Assembly (NCBI GenBank): GCA_021203545.1
Contig: JAJQAZ010000038.1
Location: forward strand, 23,214 to 87,213
Length of the DNA stretch: 64,000 nt
Direction: 5' to 3'
Source of the DNA: Tannerellaceae bacterium
Lineage (GTDB): Bacteria > Bacteroidota > Bacteroidia > Bacteroidales > Tannerellaceae
A program made the position numbers and the translations under genes. The notes under the pieces were generated by a model. It was not told where the DNA came from, did not search any database, and saw nothing but the letters and a program-made list of their open reading frames with translations. The first letter of the stretch is position 1. Each line of letters opens with the position of its first letter. Positions 25,921 through 36,575 of the stretch are shown piece after piece.

Positions 25921-28900
25921 TTAAAACTTAATACTACATCCGATACTGAATATTCTGGGAACCGGGTAGGTCGTTTTATCAATTCCTAAACCGTTCCATC
26001 CCAAACCATTTTCGCTTACTTCGGGGTTCATTCCCGGATATTTAGAGAATGTTTTCAGATTCTGTGCAGTTAGATATACCCGTAAGCTTGAGATATAATT
26101 ATTACTTTTCAGAGGTACTGTGTAACCAAGTGTTATATTACGGATAGATAAATAGGTGGCATCGTATACCCAGCCGGTATGTGTGTAACGGTACAATTCT
26201 GTTCCGGTATCTGTACGGGGTACTAATCCGTTACCCGGATTTTCAGGCGAACGCCAGCGGTCGGCTACTGACCTCAACACATTAAAACATCCGTCAATAT
26301 TTTCAGTATACTCATTATTACCATTTATAATATCCCCTCCGATCTGGCCGGTCAGTAAAATACTCAGATCAAAATTATTCCAGGAGAAATCGTTAGTCAT
26401 CCCAAATACCATATCCGGATTAGGGTCTCCTATAATGGTCCGGTCGTTCATATCAATGATTCCATCGGGTACACCATTCGGGCCACTAACATCTTTCATC
26501 CGAACCGTACCTATCTGGGAAGAAGCATGTTTGGGCTGGGTATCGAATTCCTGCTGTGTCATATATACGCCATCAAAGACATACCCTGTAAAGACTCCAA
26601 TCGGATGTCCTACCCGTAGCTGGTTTACCCAACCCTGATTGGAATGCCCGTTTACCGGTGTGTCATTCGTACCCAATGCCAGCACTTTATTCCGGTTAAA
26701 CGCCAGATTTAGATTGGTTGATCATTTCAAGTCGCCGGTCAGGTTACGGGAACTAATGGTTATTTCATGTCCCCACGAACGGAATTCCCCAATATTGGAC
26801 TGAATGTCGCCAAAACCGGAGGAGCGCGGTATATCTACCTGATAAAGCATTCCATCCGTAGTTTTGCGATAATAATCGTACATAACAAAAATGCGGTCGT
26901 TCAGGAAACTGAAATCCACACCCACATCTACCTGGCTGGACTCTTCCCATGTAAGATAGTCGTTACCCAAATTACCCGGTACTTTACCGGGTACCAATGA
27001 ATTCCCAAACACATAGTTACTGGTAACTATCCCCGCTATATAGTTGTAATTTCCTATATTATAGTTTCCCGTAAGACCATAACTGACTCTTAGTTTCAGG
27101 TAATTCATTACTGAATTTACCGGTTCCATAAAGGCTTCATCTGAGACGATCCAACCAGCCGAAACCGATGGAAAATTAGCATATTTATTATCCGGGCCGA
27201 AGCGCGAACAGCCGTCCCGGCGGATCGTGGCCTGCAACAGATACCGGTCTTTGTGGCTATAATTAGCCCGGGCAATCAGGGATACCATAGACCATTGTTG
27301 CATGGAGCTACCTCCGTTTTTGGTAGCCGCCGCATCCACCCAGGTTATATCATCATCCGGAAAATCCGTACCGTTTATCTGTGCAAATTCCTGTGTATAT
27401 TTTTGCGCGGAATATCCCAGAAGGGCATCTACGGAATGGTCTCCGAATGTTTTATTATAATTCAACAGGTTTTCAACAGTCCAGCTATAATAGAAATTGG
27501 AGTCATAGCCTCCGGTTGCTTTTTCGGGAGGTGCTGTAAACATACCTCCACTGGATGTAGACGGATTAAAATAGCGATAGTTACCATTACCAATATCCAC
27601 ACCCGCCTGAAACCTGTAACTGATACCATTCCAGATATCAATATCCGCAAACGCGTTACTGATGATAGAGTAACTTTTATATTTATTGGTACGCTCCTGA
27701 ATCACACGGAGCCAGTTAGGTTGTGGAAATATGTTGGGCGCATTCATAGCAATGGCCAGACTACCGTCTTCTTCATACGGGCTCAGGCAGGGAGACATTA
27801 AGATGGCCGAATTCAGGATATTCCAGGCTCCGTCGGTACTATGATTGTTTGTAAGTGTAAGTGTTGGAGCTATATTAAGCCCGATCTTTACCCGGTCGTT
27901 TACCTGGTATTCATTATTGGAACGGAGAGAGAACCGTTCGAAATCGGTATTTAAAATAACTCCTTCCTGATTGAAATAACTAAAAAAGATAGCCGAGCTT
28001 AATTTGTCTGTTCCACTCATAATAGAGAGACTATAATTCTGAACCGCTGCCGTACGAGTCATTAAATCATACCAATCGGTTCCCTTTCCATATTGTTCGG
28101 GATTCCGGTATACTTCCGGAACTTCAGTTATTTTAGGATCCCGTCCATATTTTATTATGTCTTCATAAATCTCTTTTTGAAATTGTGCAAACTCTGTTCC
28201 GTCCATCATATCCAGACGTTTCAAACCTTTCAGGGTCTGGATACCGTAAGATGCATTAAATTGTATATCCGTTTTTCCTTTGCGTCCTTTTTTTGTTGTA
28301 ATCAATACCACTCCATTGGCAGCTCTTGATCCGTATAACGAAGCGGCCGCGGCATCTTTAAGTACTGAAAAGGATTCAATTTCATCCGGGTTGATCATAT
28401 TCAGCCCTGTACTCAATACCATACCGTCTACCACAAACAGCGGTTCGTTTCCGGCGTTCACAGAAGCGGCACCCCTGATACGGAAAGCCATACCTTCACC
28501 CGGCTTACCGGTGGTCTGGTTTATCTGTACACCGGCAATCTGACCCTGTAATTTTTGTCCTAACTGGCCTACCGGTAAATCGTTTAAATCCGACGCGTTC
28601 AGACTGGATACAGCCCCGGTAAGGTTCCTTTTCTTTTGTGTTCCGTAACTTGCTACCACTATTTCGTCAAGCGTTTTGGTATCTTCCTGTAATATTACAT
28701 TCAGTACGGTCTGATTTGTAATAGTTATCTCCTGTGGTACATATCCCATATAGGTAAAAGTGAGGACATGACCCGGGGAAACATTCAGTTCAAAATTTCC
28801 GTCTATATCGGAAATTGTTCCGGTTGTGGTTCCTTTGATCACAACATTCACTCCTATCAGAGGATCATCTGCCGGGTCTGTTACCCGGCCTTTTAGCACA

Positions 28901-28995
28901 TTTTGGGCATACAGAGCGGCATTACTCACTACTAAGAAAAATAAAAAGAGTAATTGCGTGCGCCTGCACTTTTTCATACGTTGAGTTTTACGCAT
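25921..28995 (-). pseudogene. SusC/RagA TonB-dependent transporter with in-frame TGA
   Basis: The frame encodes a signal peptide, a carboxypeptidase-D-like domain (VLKGRVTDPADDPLIGVNV), a TonB plug (VDGMVLSTGLNMINPDEIESFSVLKDAAA, YGSRAANGV) and a barrel ending FSIGCSIKF. After NLTGDLK a TGA at 26722-26724 stops it, and the same frame continues STNLNLAFNRNKVLALGTND to the normal C-terminus. Related SusC proteins usually have Trp there, so TGG to TGA is the simplest change. Read through, the gene has 1024 codons, normal for SusC. The truncated product would lack about 270 C-terminal barrel residues. Confidence 0.88.
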
Positions 28996-29038
28996 AACAT
29001 GATTATTTAAGATTAATAATTAAGAGAATCTCTGCCAA

Positions 29039-29046
29039 CAAAACTA
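29039..29046 (-). promoter_or_regulatory. -7 box for the SusC-SusD-lipoprotein operon
   Basis: On the minus strand the sequence is TAGTTTTG, a match to TAnnTTTG, 44 bases before the start at 28995. An inverted GTGTTC repeat lies about 45-90 bases further upstream. Confidence 0.45.
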
Positions 29047-29089
29047 TGCGTAAGAACCTTGAGGGGAGAGGATTTTTGGATATAGAAAG

Positions 29090-29132
29090 AGGAAATCCGA
29101 ACACTTTATACCCGGTGTTCAAATTTCCTCCC
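29090..29132. promoter_or_regulatory. Inverted GTGTTC boxes upstream of the first SusC gene
   Basis: GGAAATCCGAACAC and GTGTTCAAATTTCC face each other across 10 bases, forming a 14-bp inverted repeat with two mismatches. Related GTGTTC boxes occur upstream of the second SusC gene (33475-33509) and of GH29 (42119-42134), suggesting a shared regulator site. Confidence 0.4.
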
Positions 29133-29157
29133 TATTTGTTGATTCTTTATGTATGGG

Positions 29158-32100
29158 TTATTCCTCGTCCATGAGTGTTTTCGGTAGTGTTCCGAAATGT
29201 TCACGGAAGCAACGGGTGAAATATTTGGGATCGTTAAAGCCTACCTGATAAGCTATTTCAGAAACATTCATGGTACGGGTTTTCCGGTTTTTAATGATCA
29301 ATTCTTTCGCCAGGTTTAACCGGTAACTGCGGATGAATTTTCCGGTAGACTGCCCCGTCAGTTGCTGCAGTTTGCGGTTTACAAGGCTTTTACTCATAGC
29401 CATTGCCACCGAGAAGTCGGGCACTTCAAACTCCGGATTCTTATAATTCTCCTCCATTACCTGCATAACTTTATCGAGGAACTTTTTGTCTTTGGATTCA
29501 TCGTCTATTTGCAAAACCGACACATCCATGTTAAATTCGAATTGCTTTTGTTGTTGTTTGCGGCTATTCAGGATATTACTGATACGAACCAACAGAAGTT
29601 CTTCTTCGAATGGTTTGGAAAGGTATTCATCGACCCCGATTTTAAAGCTTTCTATTTTATTCTCCGTAGAAATTTTAGCCGTCAGGATAAGAATCGGGAT
29701 GTGTGAGGTCGAAATATTTTCTTTCACTTTGCGGGATAATTCCATTCCGTCCATTACCGGCATCATTAAATCGGTCAGGATGAAATCAACGGGCTTATCA
29801 GCAAGGATTGCCAGTGCTTCTTTTCCATTCCCGGCCTCCTCTACGTGATATTGTTTTTTCAGAATGGAACGCAGATAAACCCGCATATCGGGATTGTCTT
29901 CTACTACGAGGATCCGGGTTTTCCTGTTTGTATCATCCGCGGGAAGTTCCTGCACCGGCAGGGTGGGTACAGAGGTTATCGTATCCTGCTGTTCACTGTT
30001 TTCGCCCGTTTGCAGAGGCAGTATCAGCCGGAAAGAGGCACCTTTACCCGGGTTATTACGGGCGGTAATGGTTCCACCGTGTTGTTCAACGATACTTTTA
30101 CACAGGTACAGCCCGATCCCTGTTCCGCTTTGTCCGGACATAGGATATGGTACATTCTTTTTAGACTGGTAAAAACGGTCGAATATTTTTGTCATATCCT
30201 CCTGACGGATACCCATCCCGGTATCGGATATATTAATGTATAGTTTGGTAAGGCCATGTTCCATACAATTTAACTCCGCGATATAAATGGTAACGGTTCC
30301 GTTATCCGGAGTAAATTTTATAGCGTTCGAAAGAAGATTAATGAATACTTTACGCATACACTCTTCGTCAAAATAGAACCAGGAATGAGTAACCCTGTAA
30401 CATTTACGTATTTCTATTTTCCTCTCTTTGGCCAATGCTTCAAACGGCATCATCATATTTTCGAGGAAGGAGATGAAGGCTCCGTTTTGTTTATGAATTT
30501 TGATGTTTCCCGATTCTACTTTCCGGAAATCCAATAGTTGATTCACTAAGGAAAGGAGGGATTTGGAGTTTTTCTCTACGATATTCAGTTGCTCAATCAC
30601 TTCCGGGTTATAACTTAATTTCAGGGCCCGTTCTATAGGCCCCATGATGAGAGTGATAGGAGTGCGGAATTCGTGCGTGATATTGGTGAAAAAAGCGATC
30701 TTATCGGTGGTTACCTGTTCAAGTTCGCGTGTACGTTCTTTTACCATACGGGTAAGTACCTCTTTTTGTTTTTCAAGAGAGGATATTCTCCGGAGATAGA
30801 TCCAAAATATACCTACAATAAAAGCAATAGCAATACCCGAAATAAACCACCATGTTTTATAAAAATAGGGTTTTATAGTAATGACGAGTTCGGTTATTTC
30901 GTTCAGACCCGGATCATCTCCCGCTACTTTCACCTGAAAGGTATAGGTTCCCGGATTAAGGTTGGTATAATTTACAAAATGCCGCTTACCTCCGGCTTCT
31001 ACCCAATCAGTATCAAACCCTTTCAGCCGGTAGAGATAGTTGATTTTATGAAGATTCTCAAAATCAAGAGCCGAGAACGCAAGTGAAAAAGATTTATGCT
31101 TTTCATGTAACCGGATCTGATGTGCACGGCTGATGTCTTTATCCAGTATCTGATCAGTACCACCGTAAATGATTTCATTCAGAACAGTTAGCTGTGTAAA
31201 TACTACCTTAGGGGCACTTTTGTTCTTTTCGGTATGCACACCCTCTATACCGATCAATCCTTCCAGATTACCAAAATAAAGGATCCGGGAGGTGGGCGAT
31301 TTATGGTAGGCATTCCAATAGAACTGGTCGGACAGGATACCGTCTGCCCGGTAATAGTTTGTAATGCATCCTGTACCGGGGTGGTAACAGGCAAGGCCGT
31401 AGTTGGTACTTAGCCATAATTGCTGGTATTCGTCTTCCAGAATGCCCAATATGCCATTACTGGGTAATCCGTCACGGGTGGTAATGTTGATAAAACGAAA
31501 ATCTCCGTCCGGTTGCTCTATCAATTTGTAAAGCCCATATCCCAGGCTTCCCACCCAGATAGTTCCTTTTTTATCTTCATAGATACAATTAATCTTCTCA
31601 ATGTTTTTACTGCCGGGGTCGTCCAGTTTATATCCCATAAATTGATATTCCACTTTATACGGATTCCGGGCATATGTTTTAAGATCCATACAAATAAGTC
31701 CACGGGAAGTGCCTATCCATAATCGTTGCCGGGAATCAATAGTCATACCTACCATGCTGTTTTGGAAAAGTGTATCACTGGGTAGTGGAACCGGCTTCAG
31801 GGTTTCGGTTGTATTATCATAAAAATGGAGCCCTTTCAGGGAACCGATCCAGATGCCGTTATTTAATTCATCATATTGTACACACCCGATAAAATCGTTT
31901 CTCAATTCCTCCGTATTGCCTGTATCATACCGTTTGAAAACAGGATTGGATGATAGCTTTTTCAGATCCAATACATTGAGTCCTCCACCCCAGGTGCCTA
32001 TCCAAAGGCGTTGTTGGTTATCTTCCGTAATTGCACTGACCGAATTATGGCTCAGACTGGTAGGCACATTATAATTATGGGTAAAATGTATAAATCCGTC

Positions 32101-33291
32101 ACGGTCCAGCCTCTTCAGATTCAGTCCTCCTTCCGTATTACCCACCCAAAGGTTACCGGTTTTGTCTTCGTAAATAGCATTTACAGGGTTTTCCGCCAGG
32201 GAAGCGGGTTGATGCCGGTTGTGTACATAACTTTTTAATATGAGGTTTCGCCTCACCATTTTATTAACCCCTCCCATTTCGGTACCGATCCAGATAGTAT
32301 TTCCGTCTGTCAGTAAAGAGTTAATAAAATTACAATTGAGTGAAGTCTCTTTGGAGTCCTGGTTTTGTATGATGCGGACGAAACTATCGGTAACCGGGTC
32401 ATAGAAATTCAATCCTTTCAGGGTAGCGACAATCAACTCACCTTCGGGAGACAACATAAAGCCGGTAGTATATCCCTGTGAGATAGAAAACGGATCCGTA
32501 GCCAGATGCCGGTAAATCTGGTACTCTCCCGTATGCATATTAAAACAGTAAAGCCGCCTGTTGGTTCCCACCCATACATCTTCTCCTTTTTGAAACATAC
32601 ATTGTACGCGGGTTTGCGCATCTATGGCATCCCGGAAAACCGGTTGCAGCATCAGTTCACGGTTGTTCTGTATTTTCACGATGTATATTTCGTGTTGATA
32701 CGCAATCCATATCCGGCCGTTGATTTCTTCTATAGCAGTAATTGGTGCATGGTTTATATCCGCTTTTGGCGGAGTAAAACAGACACTCCAAACTTCACCT
32801 TCCGTAGTAAACTGTACGCAATAAGCGACATATAGGGTTACAATCCAGATATTTCCTTCGCAGTCTTTCCGTACATGAAAACTTTCCTGGTTGGTACAGG
32901 CTGTAGGTAACTGTAAGTCAACAAGCCAGTTGGTGGTAAGATCCAGCACGTCCACTCCTCCTTCGGAGGCGATCCATAAACGGTTGAAATTATCTTCACA
33001 TGCCTGCCGGATAAAATTACTTTTCAGCTGCACTGCCTCCGATGTCGTATGGTAATGAACGAAATCATACCCGTCATAACGGGATAAACCATTGGAGGTA
33101 GACAGCCACAGAAATCCCTGGCTATCTTTGTAAATATCATCAATATAGTTGTGTAACAAACCGTCCTCAATCGTAATATGGGAAAAACGGTATTGTTCAC
33201 GCAGAGCCTGCGGATCTATCCGGGCATATATGGATAAAGTAAAGAACCATACAAATACAAATGTGGCTAACCTGTTTATCATAGTATTCAT
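29158..33291 (-). CDS. Hybrid two-component system regulator (HTCS)
   Basis: This 1377-residue protein combines sensor, kinase and transcription factor. In order it has a signal peptide (1-23), two beta-propellers of Reg_prop repeats (about 30-720, with repeated LWIGT-type motifs), a Y_Y_Y domain (about 740-800), one membrane helix (about 810-830), HisKA with FFTNITHEFRTP (His at about 869), a HATPase domain (TGIGLYLCKSIVE), a receiver with Asp at about 1173 (ILTDLMMPVMDG) and an AraC-type helix-turn-helix (about 1275-1377). Such proteins sense a periplasmic oligosaccharide and activate an adjacent PUL. It sits between a minus-strand SusC operon and the plus-strand PUL, so either or both may be targets. 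All signature residues are present. Confidence 0.95.
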   Translation of the reverse strand: MNTMINRLATFVFVWFFTLSIYARIDPQALREQYRFSHITIEDGLLHNYIDDIYKDSQGFLWLSTSNGLSRYDGYDFVHYHTTSEAVQLKSNFIRQACEDNFNRLWIASEGGVDVLDLTTNWLVDLQLPTACTNQESFHVRKDCEGNIWIVTLYVAYCVQFTTEGEVWSVCFTPPKADINHAPITAIEEINGRIWIAYQHEIYIVKIQNNRELMLQPVFRDAIDAQTRVQCMFQKGEDVWVGTNRRLYCFNMHTGEYQIYRHLATDPFSISQGYTTGFMLSPEGELIVATLKGLNFYDPVTDSFVRIIQNQDSKETSLNCNFINSLLTDGNTIWIGTEMGGVNKMVRRNLILKSYVHNRHQPASLAENPVNAIYEDKTGNLWVGNTEGGLNLKRLDRDGFIHFTHNYNVPTSLSHNSVSAITEDNQQRLWIGTWGGGLNVLDLKKLSSNPVFKRYDTGNTEELRNDFIGCVQYDELNNGIWIGSLKGLHFYDNTTETLKPVPLPSDTLFQNSMVGMTIDSRQRLWIGTSRGLICMDLKTYARNPYKVEYQFMGYKLDDPGSKNIEKINCIYEDKKGTIWVGSLGYGLYKLIEQPDGDFRFINITTRDGLPSNGILGILEDEYQQLWLSTNYGLACYHPGTGCITNYYRADGILSDQFYWNAYHKSPTSRILYFGNLEGLIGIEGVHTEKNKSAPKVVFTQLTVLNEIIYGGTDQILDKDISRAHQIRLHEKHKSFSLAFSALDFENLHKINYLYRLKGFDTDWVEAGGKRHFVNYTNLNPGTYTFQVKVAGDDPGLNEITELVITIKPYFYKTWWFISGIAIAFIVGIFWIYLRRISSLEKQKEVLTRMVKERTRELEQVTTDKIAFFTNITHEFRTPITLIMGPIERALKLSYNPEVIEQLNIVEKNSKSLLSLVNQLLDFRKVESGNIKIHKQNGAFISFLENMMMPFEALAKERKIEIRKCYRVTHSWFYFDEECMRKVFINLLSNAIKFTPDNGTVTIYIAELNCMEHGLTKLYINISDTGMGIRQEDMTKIFDRFYQSKKNVPYPMSGQSGTGIGLYLCKSIVEQHGGTITARNNPGKGASFRLILPLQTGENSEQQDTITSVPTLPVQELPADDTNRKTRILVVEDNPDMRVYLRSILKKQYHVEEAGNGKEALAILADKPVDFILTDLMMPVMDGMELSRKVKENISTSHIPILILTAKISTENKIESFKIGVDEYLSKPFEEELLLVRISNILNSRKQQQKQFEFNMDVSVLQIDDESKDKKFLDKVMQVMEENYKNPEFEVPDFSVAMAMSKSLVNRKLQQLTGQSTGKFIRSYRLNLAKELIIKNRKTRTMNVSEIAYQVGFNDPKYFTRCFREHFGTLPKTLMDEE

Positions 33292-33309
33292 TAAAAAGGG
33301 TTTTCCCTA

Positions 33310-33317
33310 CAAATATA
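33310..33317 (-). promoter_or_regulatory. -7 box for the HTCS gene
   Basis: The minus strand reads TATATTTG, a match to TAnnTTTG, 18 bases before the HTCS start codon. The paired ATATCGATAT boxes lie about 30-65 bases upstream of it. Confidence 0.4.
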
Positions 33318-33345
33318 AAAACAGAAAGCATACATAAGTAAAAAA

Positions 33346-33378
33346 AGTCGATATCATATTACTTAATATCGATATTTT
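33346..33378. promoter_or_regulatory. Two ATCGAT-type boxes 21 bp apart, HTCS/SusC intergenic region
   Basis: TCGAT occurs at 33348 (in AGTCGATATCATATT) and 33369 (in AATATCGATATTTTG), exactly 21 bases apart. The same arrangement occurs at 55163-55193 upstream of the third SusC gene. A 21-base direct repeat spacing is what AraC-type DNA-binding domains often use, and the HTCS has such a domain. Confidence 0.45.
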
Positions 33379-33474
33379 GACATGCTTTTAACAATAGCCC
33401 GCCAATAACTGATACTCTGTGCCTTCCCTTTCACAAATAAATAAACAGTCCATTTACTCAAATATCCTCCTTAT

Positions 33475-33519
33475 GTGTTCAAAAATCACCCCGTGTTCGT
33501 AAACACCCCTCTATCTTTA
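33475..33519 (+). promoter_or_regulatory. GTGTTC boxes and -7 element of the second SusC operon
   Basis: GTGTTCAAAAATCACCCC at 33475 and GTGTTCGTAAACACCCC at 33493 are direct repeats 18 bases apart. TATCTTTA at 33512-33519 is one base off the TAnnTTTG -7 consensus and 43 bases before the SusC ATG. The rest of 33292-33561 contains the HTCS promoter and the ATCGAT boxes; no gene is seen. Confidence 0.4.
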
Positions 33520-33561
33520 CCTCCGTAAAAACTTTTTTATAACATGTAAAACAATATTATT

Positions 33562-36500
33562 ATGCAAAAAAAGCAAAAGAGAAACTGAGCCTATGCTTAC
33601 GGATTGCCCTGTTCTTTTTAGTAATAACATGCTTTCCCCTGACTCTGGCTGCTCAAAACCAGGTAACAGGTAAAATTACTGATAAAAAAGGAGAACCACT
33701 GATTGGAGTGAATGTACACGTGAAAGGAACTACGAATGGAACTATTACTGATTTTGACGGTGGATTTGTATTGCAGGTATCGCCGGAGGATGTTTTATCC
33801 GTTTCTTATATCGGATATGCCCCACAGGAGATCAAAGTGGGAAATCAGACAACTATCCGGATTATCCTCAGAGAGGATACGGAGATGCTGGACGAAGTGG
33901 TAGTTGTGGGATACGGAACGATGAAAAAGCGGGATATAACCGGATCCGTTAAATCTTTCGACAACTCCGCCCTTATGTCGACCGGACAAAATTCAACCTT
34001 AGGAGCCCTGCGGGGACAAAGCGCGGGTGTAAATGTAACCCCTTCTACCGGAAAACTCGGATCCGGTTATAAAATCGAGATTCGTGGGATGAATTCTATT
34101 GGTAAATCGTCAGATCCGCTGGTAGTAATTGACGGAGTGATCGGAGGGGATATTAATGCCCTGAATCCAGCGGATATTGAGAAGATTGATATCCTGAAAG
34201 ATGTTTCCGCGACAGCTATTTATGGTTCGCGGGGTGCGAATGGGGTGATCATCGTAACGACTAAATCCGGACAAAGCGGAAAAACAACCGTTACGTATGA
34301 TATGACAATCGGATTTACTTCGCCCGTGAACCTGCCCCGCATGTTCAATGGGGATGAATATGTAGCGTATGCCGAAGAGGCGATCCGGGGTGGTTCTAAT
34401 CACAATTCGTTTACCGGATTTGAAAAAGAGAATGCCGACAACCGCAACTATACTGATTGGCTGGATTATACCCTGCAGAAAGGTTTCCAGACGACCCATA
34501 CCATTGGGATGAGTGGTGGAAATGAACAGTTAAAGCATATCATGTCGTTTGGATACACCAAACAGACCGGCAACATCCCCGGCGAACAGATGACCCGTTT
34601 CAACGGTAAACTGGGACTGGAAGGAAAAGCCGGAAACTTTACCATGGGTATGTCGGCCTATATTCGTTATTCGGATATTGGCAACGGTTCAAAAGAGGCA
34701 TTACGCTCCTCCCTGCGCCTGCGCCCTGTCGCTTCTCCTTATGATGCCGACGGAAACCGTCAGTTTTATGTACAGGACTATCGTCCGGAGCGTTTCACCA
34801 ACCCGCTGTATGATGCGGAAAATGAAAACACCAATTTAAGACAAATGAATGTATTTGCCAATATATTTATGGACTATAAGATCATAGAGGGATTGAATAT
34901 TCGTACCTCGTTTGCACCTTCTATCGGTGCGAACCGTGACGGCTATTCGGCTGATACATTTACAAAGACCAATAAAGGAACCGATCTGCCCAAAGCGGAT
35001 TTAACGAATGTAAACCAGTATACCTATACATGGGATAACACAGCAACCTTTATGCGCACCTTTAAAGAAGATCACCGCCTGAATGCTATGGTAGGTACAA
35101 GTACCTATAAAAGATCGTATGAGCGTTCCTATATACAGGTGAAGAATCTTCCTTTCCATGCGAAGTGGCATAACCTGGGTGCAGCGGGTGAAGAGGTAAA
35201 ACGGGAATCGAACGAAGAGAAAGAGACCATGGTTTCTTTTATGGCCCGTTTAAACTACTCTTATAAAGATAAATATATCTTTACTGCAACAGGCCGTGGC
35301 GACGGTTCCTCCAAACTGGCGGAAGGAAATAAATGGGGTTTCTTCCCCTCGGCAGCAGTTGCCTGGCGTATCACCGGAGAAGATTTCCTGAAAGAGAATG
35401 ATGTGGTGGACGATCTGAAAATCCGTGTCAGTTACGGCGAATCAGGCAACAATGTGGTAGGGCCTTACAGTACTATTCTGGGAACTACTAACACCCAATA
35501 TGATTTCGGAGGTGTAAATGCAAACGGGCAATATATTAACCGTATCAAAAATGATAATCTGGGCTGGGAAAAGAGTAAAGAGGTGAATCTGGGTGTTGAC
35601 TTCAGCTTCTTTAATAGCCGCCTGTCCGGTAATATCGAACTTTATCATAAAGACAATGTGGATATTATTATGGGTCAGAACATACCCCAGACGAACGGCT
35701 TTACTGATATATCCGCTATTAATATCGGTAAAACCCGTAACCGCGGAATTGAGATTGGTTTAAACTCGGTGAATATCCTGACACGTGATTTCACCTGGAC
35801 AACGAATTTAAGTTTTGCAACCAATAAAAACGAAGTGCGCGAAATATTTGGTGATAAGAAAGATTATCCGGACCAGAATCTTTTTATCGGACATCCTGTA
35901 TTGGTGCATTATGATTATGAGTGGAGCGGTATCTGGCAATTGCATGAAGAGGCCGAAGCCGCTAAATATGGCCGGGTGCCGGGAGCTGTAAAAGAGGTAG
36001 ACCAGAATAAAGACGGTGTGATGAATCCGGAAGACGACCGGGTAATTTTAGGCAATCCGTTCCCGGACTGGACAGGAAGTATTACCAATACGTTTACTTA
36101 TAAAAATCTGGATTTTTCCGTATTTATCTACACCCGGCAGGGCGAAATGAAATGGAGTAAATTCCACCAGGAGCTGCAAAACGAATACCTCGGTGAGATC
36201 AACCAATTGAAAGTAAACTACTGGACACCGGAAAACCCGTCTAACGAATTTTTCCGTCCCGTGGGCAACGGGGGTAATACCAACCTGCTTTCTTATAAAG
36301 ACTGTTCGTTTGTACGGGTAGGAAACATCACTTTAGGATATACGTTCCCTAAGAAGATTTTGAAAGCCCTGCATGCTTCACGCGTTCGTGCCTATGTAAC
36401 GGCTGTTAATCCGTTCCTCTTTACCAACTATACCGGTCTGGATCCGGAATTCGGAGCCAATTCGGTTAATAGGCCCAATAATGCCGATGCCGATAACACA

Positions 36501-36563
36501 GCTACTTATAATAGTGGCGTTTCCACAGCATCTTATCTGTTTGGTCTGAATGTAACATTTTAA
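33562..36563 (+). pseudogene. SusC/RagA TonB-dependent transporter, frameshift after the start codon
   Basis: The ATG at 33562 is followed by an A-run of seven (33566-33572) and then a stop (MQKKQKRN). One additional A would join this ATG to the long frame: a signal peptide (LCLRIALFFLVITCF, PLTLAA), GKITDKKGEPLIGVNV, plug motifs (VIDGVIGGDINALNPADIEKIDILKDV) and a barrel ending YLFGLNVTF, 1000 residues in all. As it stands no ATG opens the long frame; the first usable codon is a GTG at 33708, which would lose the signal peptide. This is therefore an out-of-frame SusC or a sequencing error in a homopolymer. The partner susD starts within 15 bases of its stop. Confidence 0.88.
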
Positions 36564-36575
36564 ATCATGACAATT

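Noticed and set aside
26722..26724. TGA read as Trp (recoded genetic code) or selenocysteine
   Set aside because: TGA ends prmC normally, and there is no sign of a SECIS element or of a family that uses selenocysteine here.
33292..33561. Invertible promoter of the kind that switches some SusC genes
   Set aside because: I found no inverted repeats of recombinase-site type flanking a promoter here and no site-specific recombinase gene in the window.
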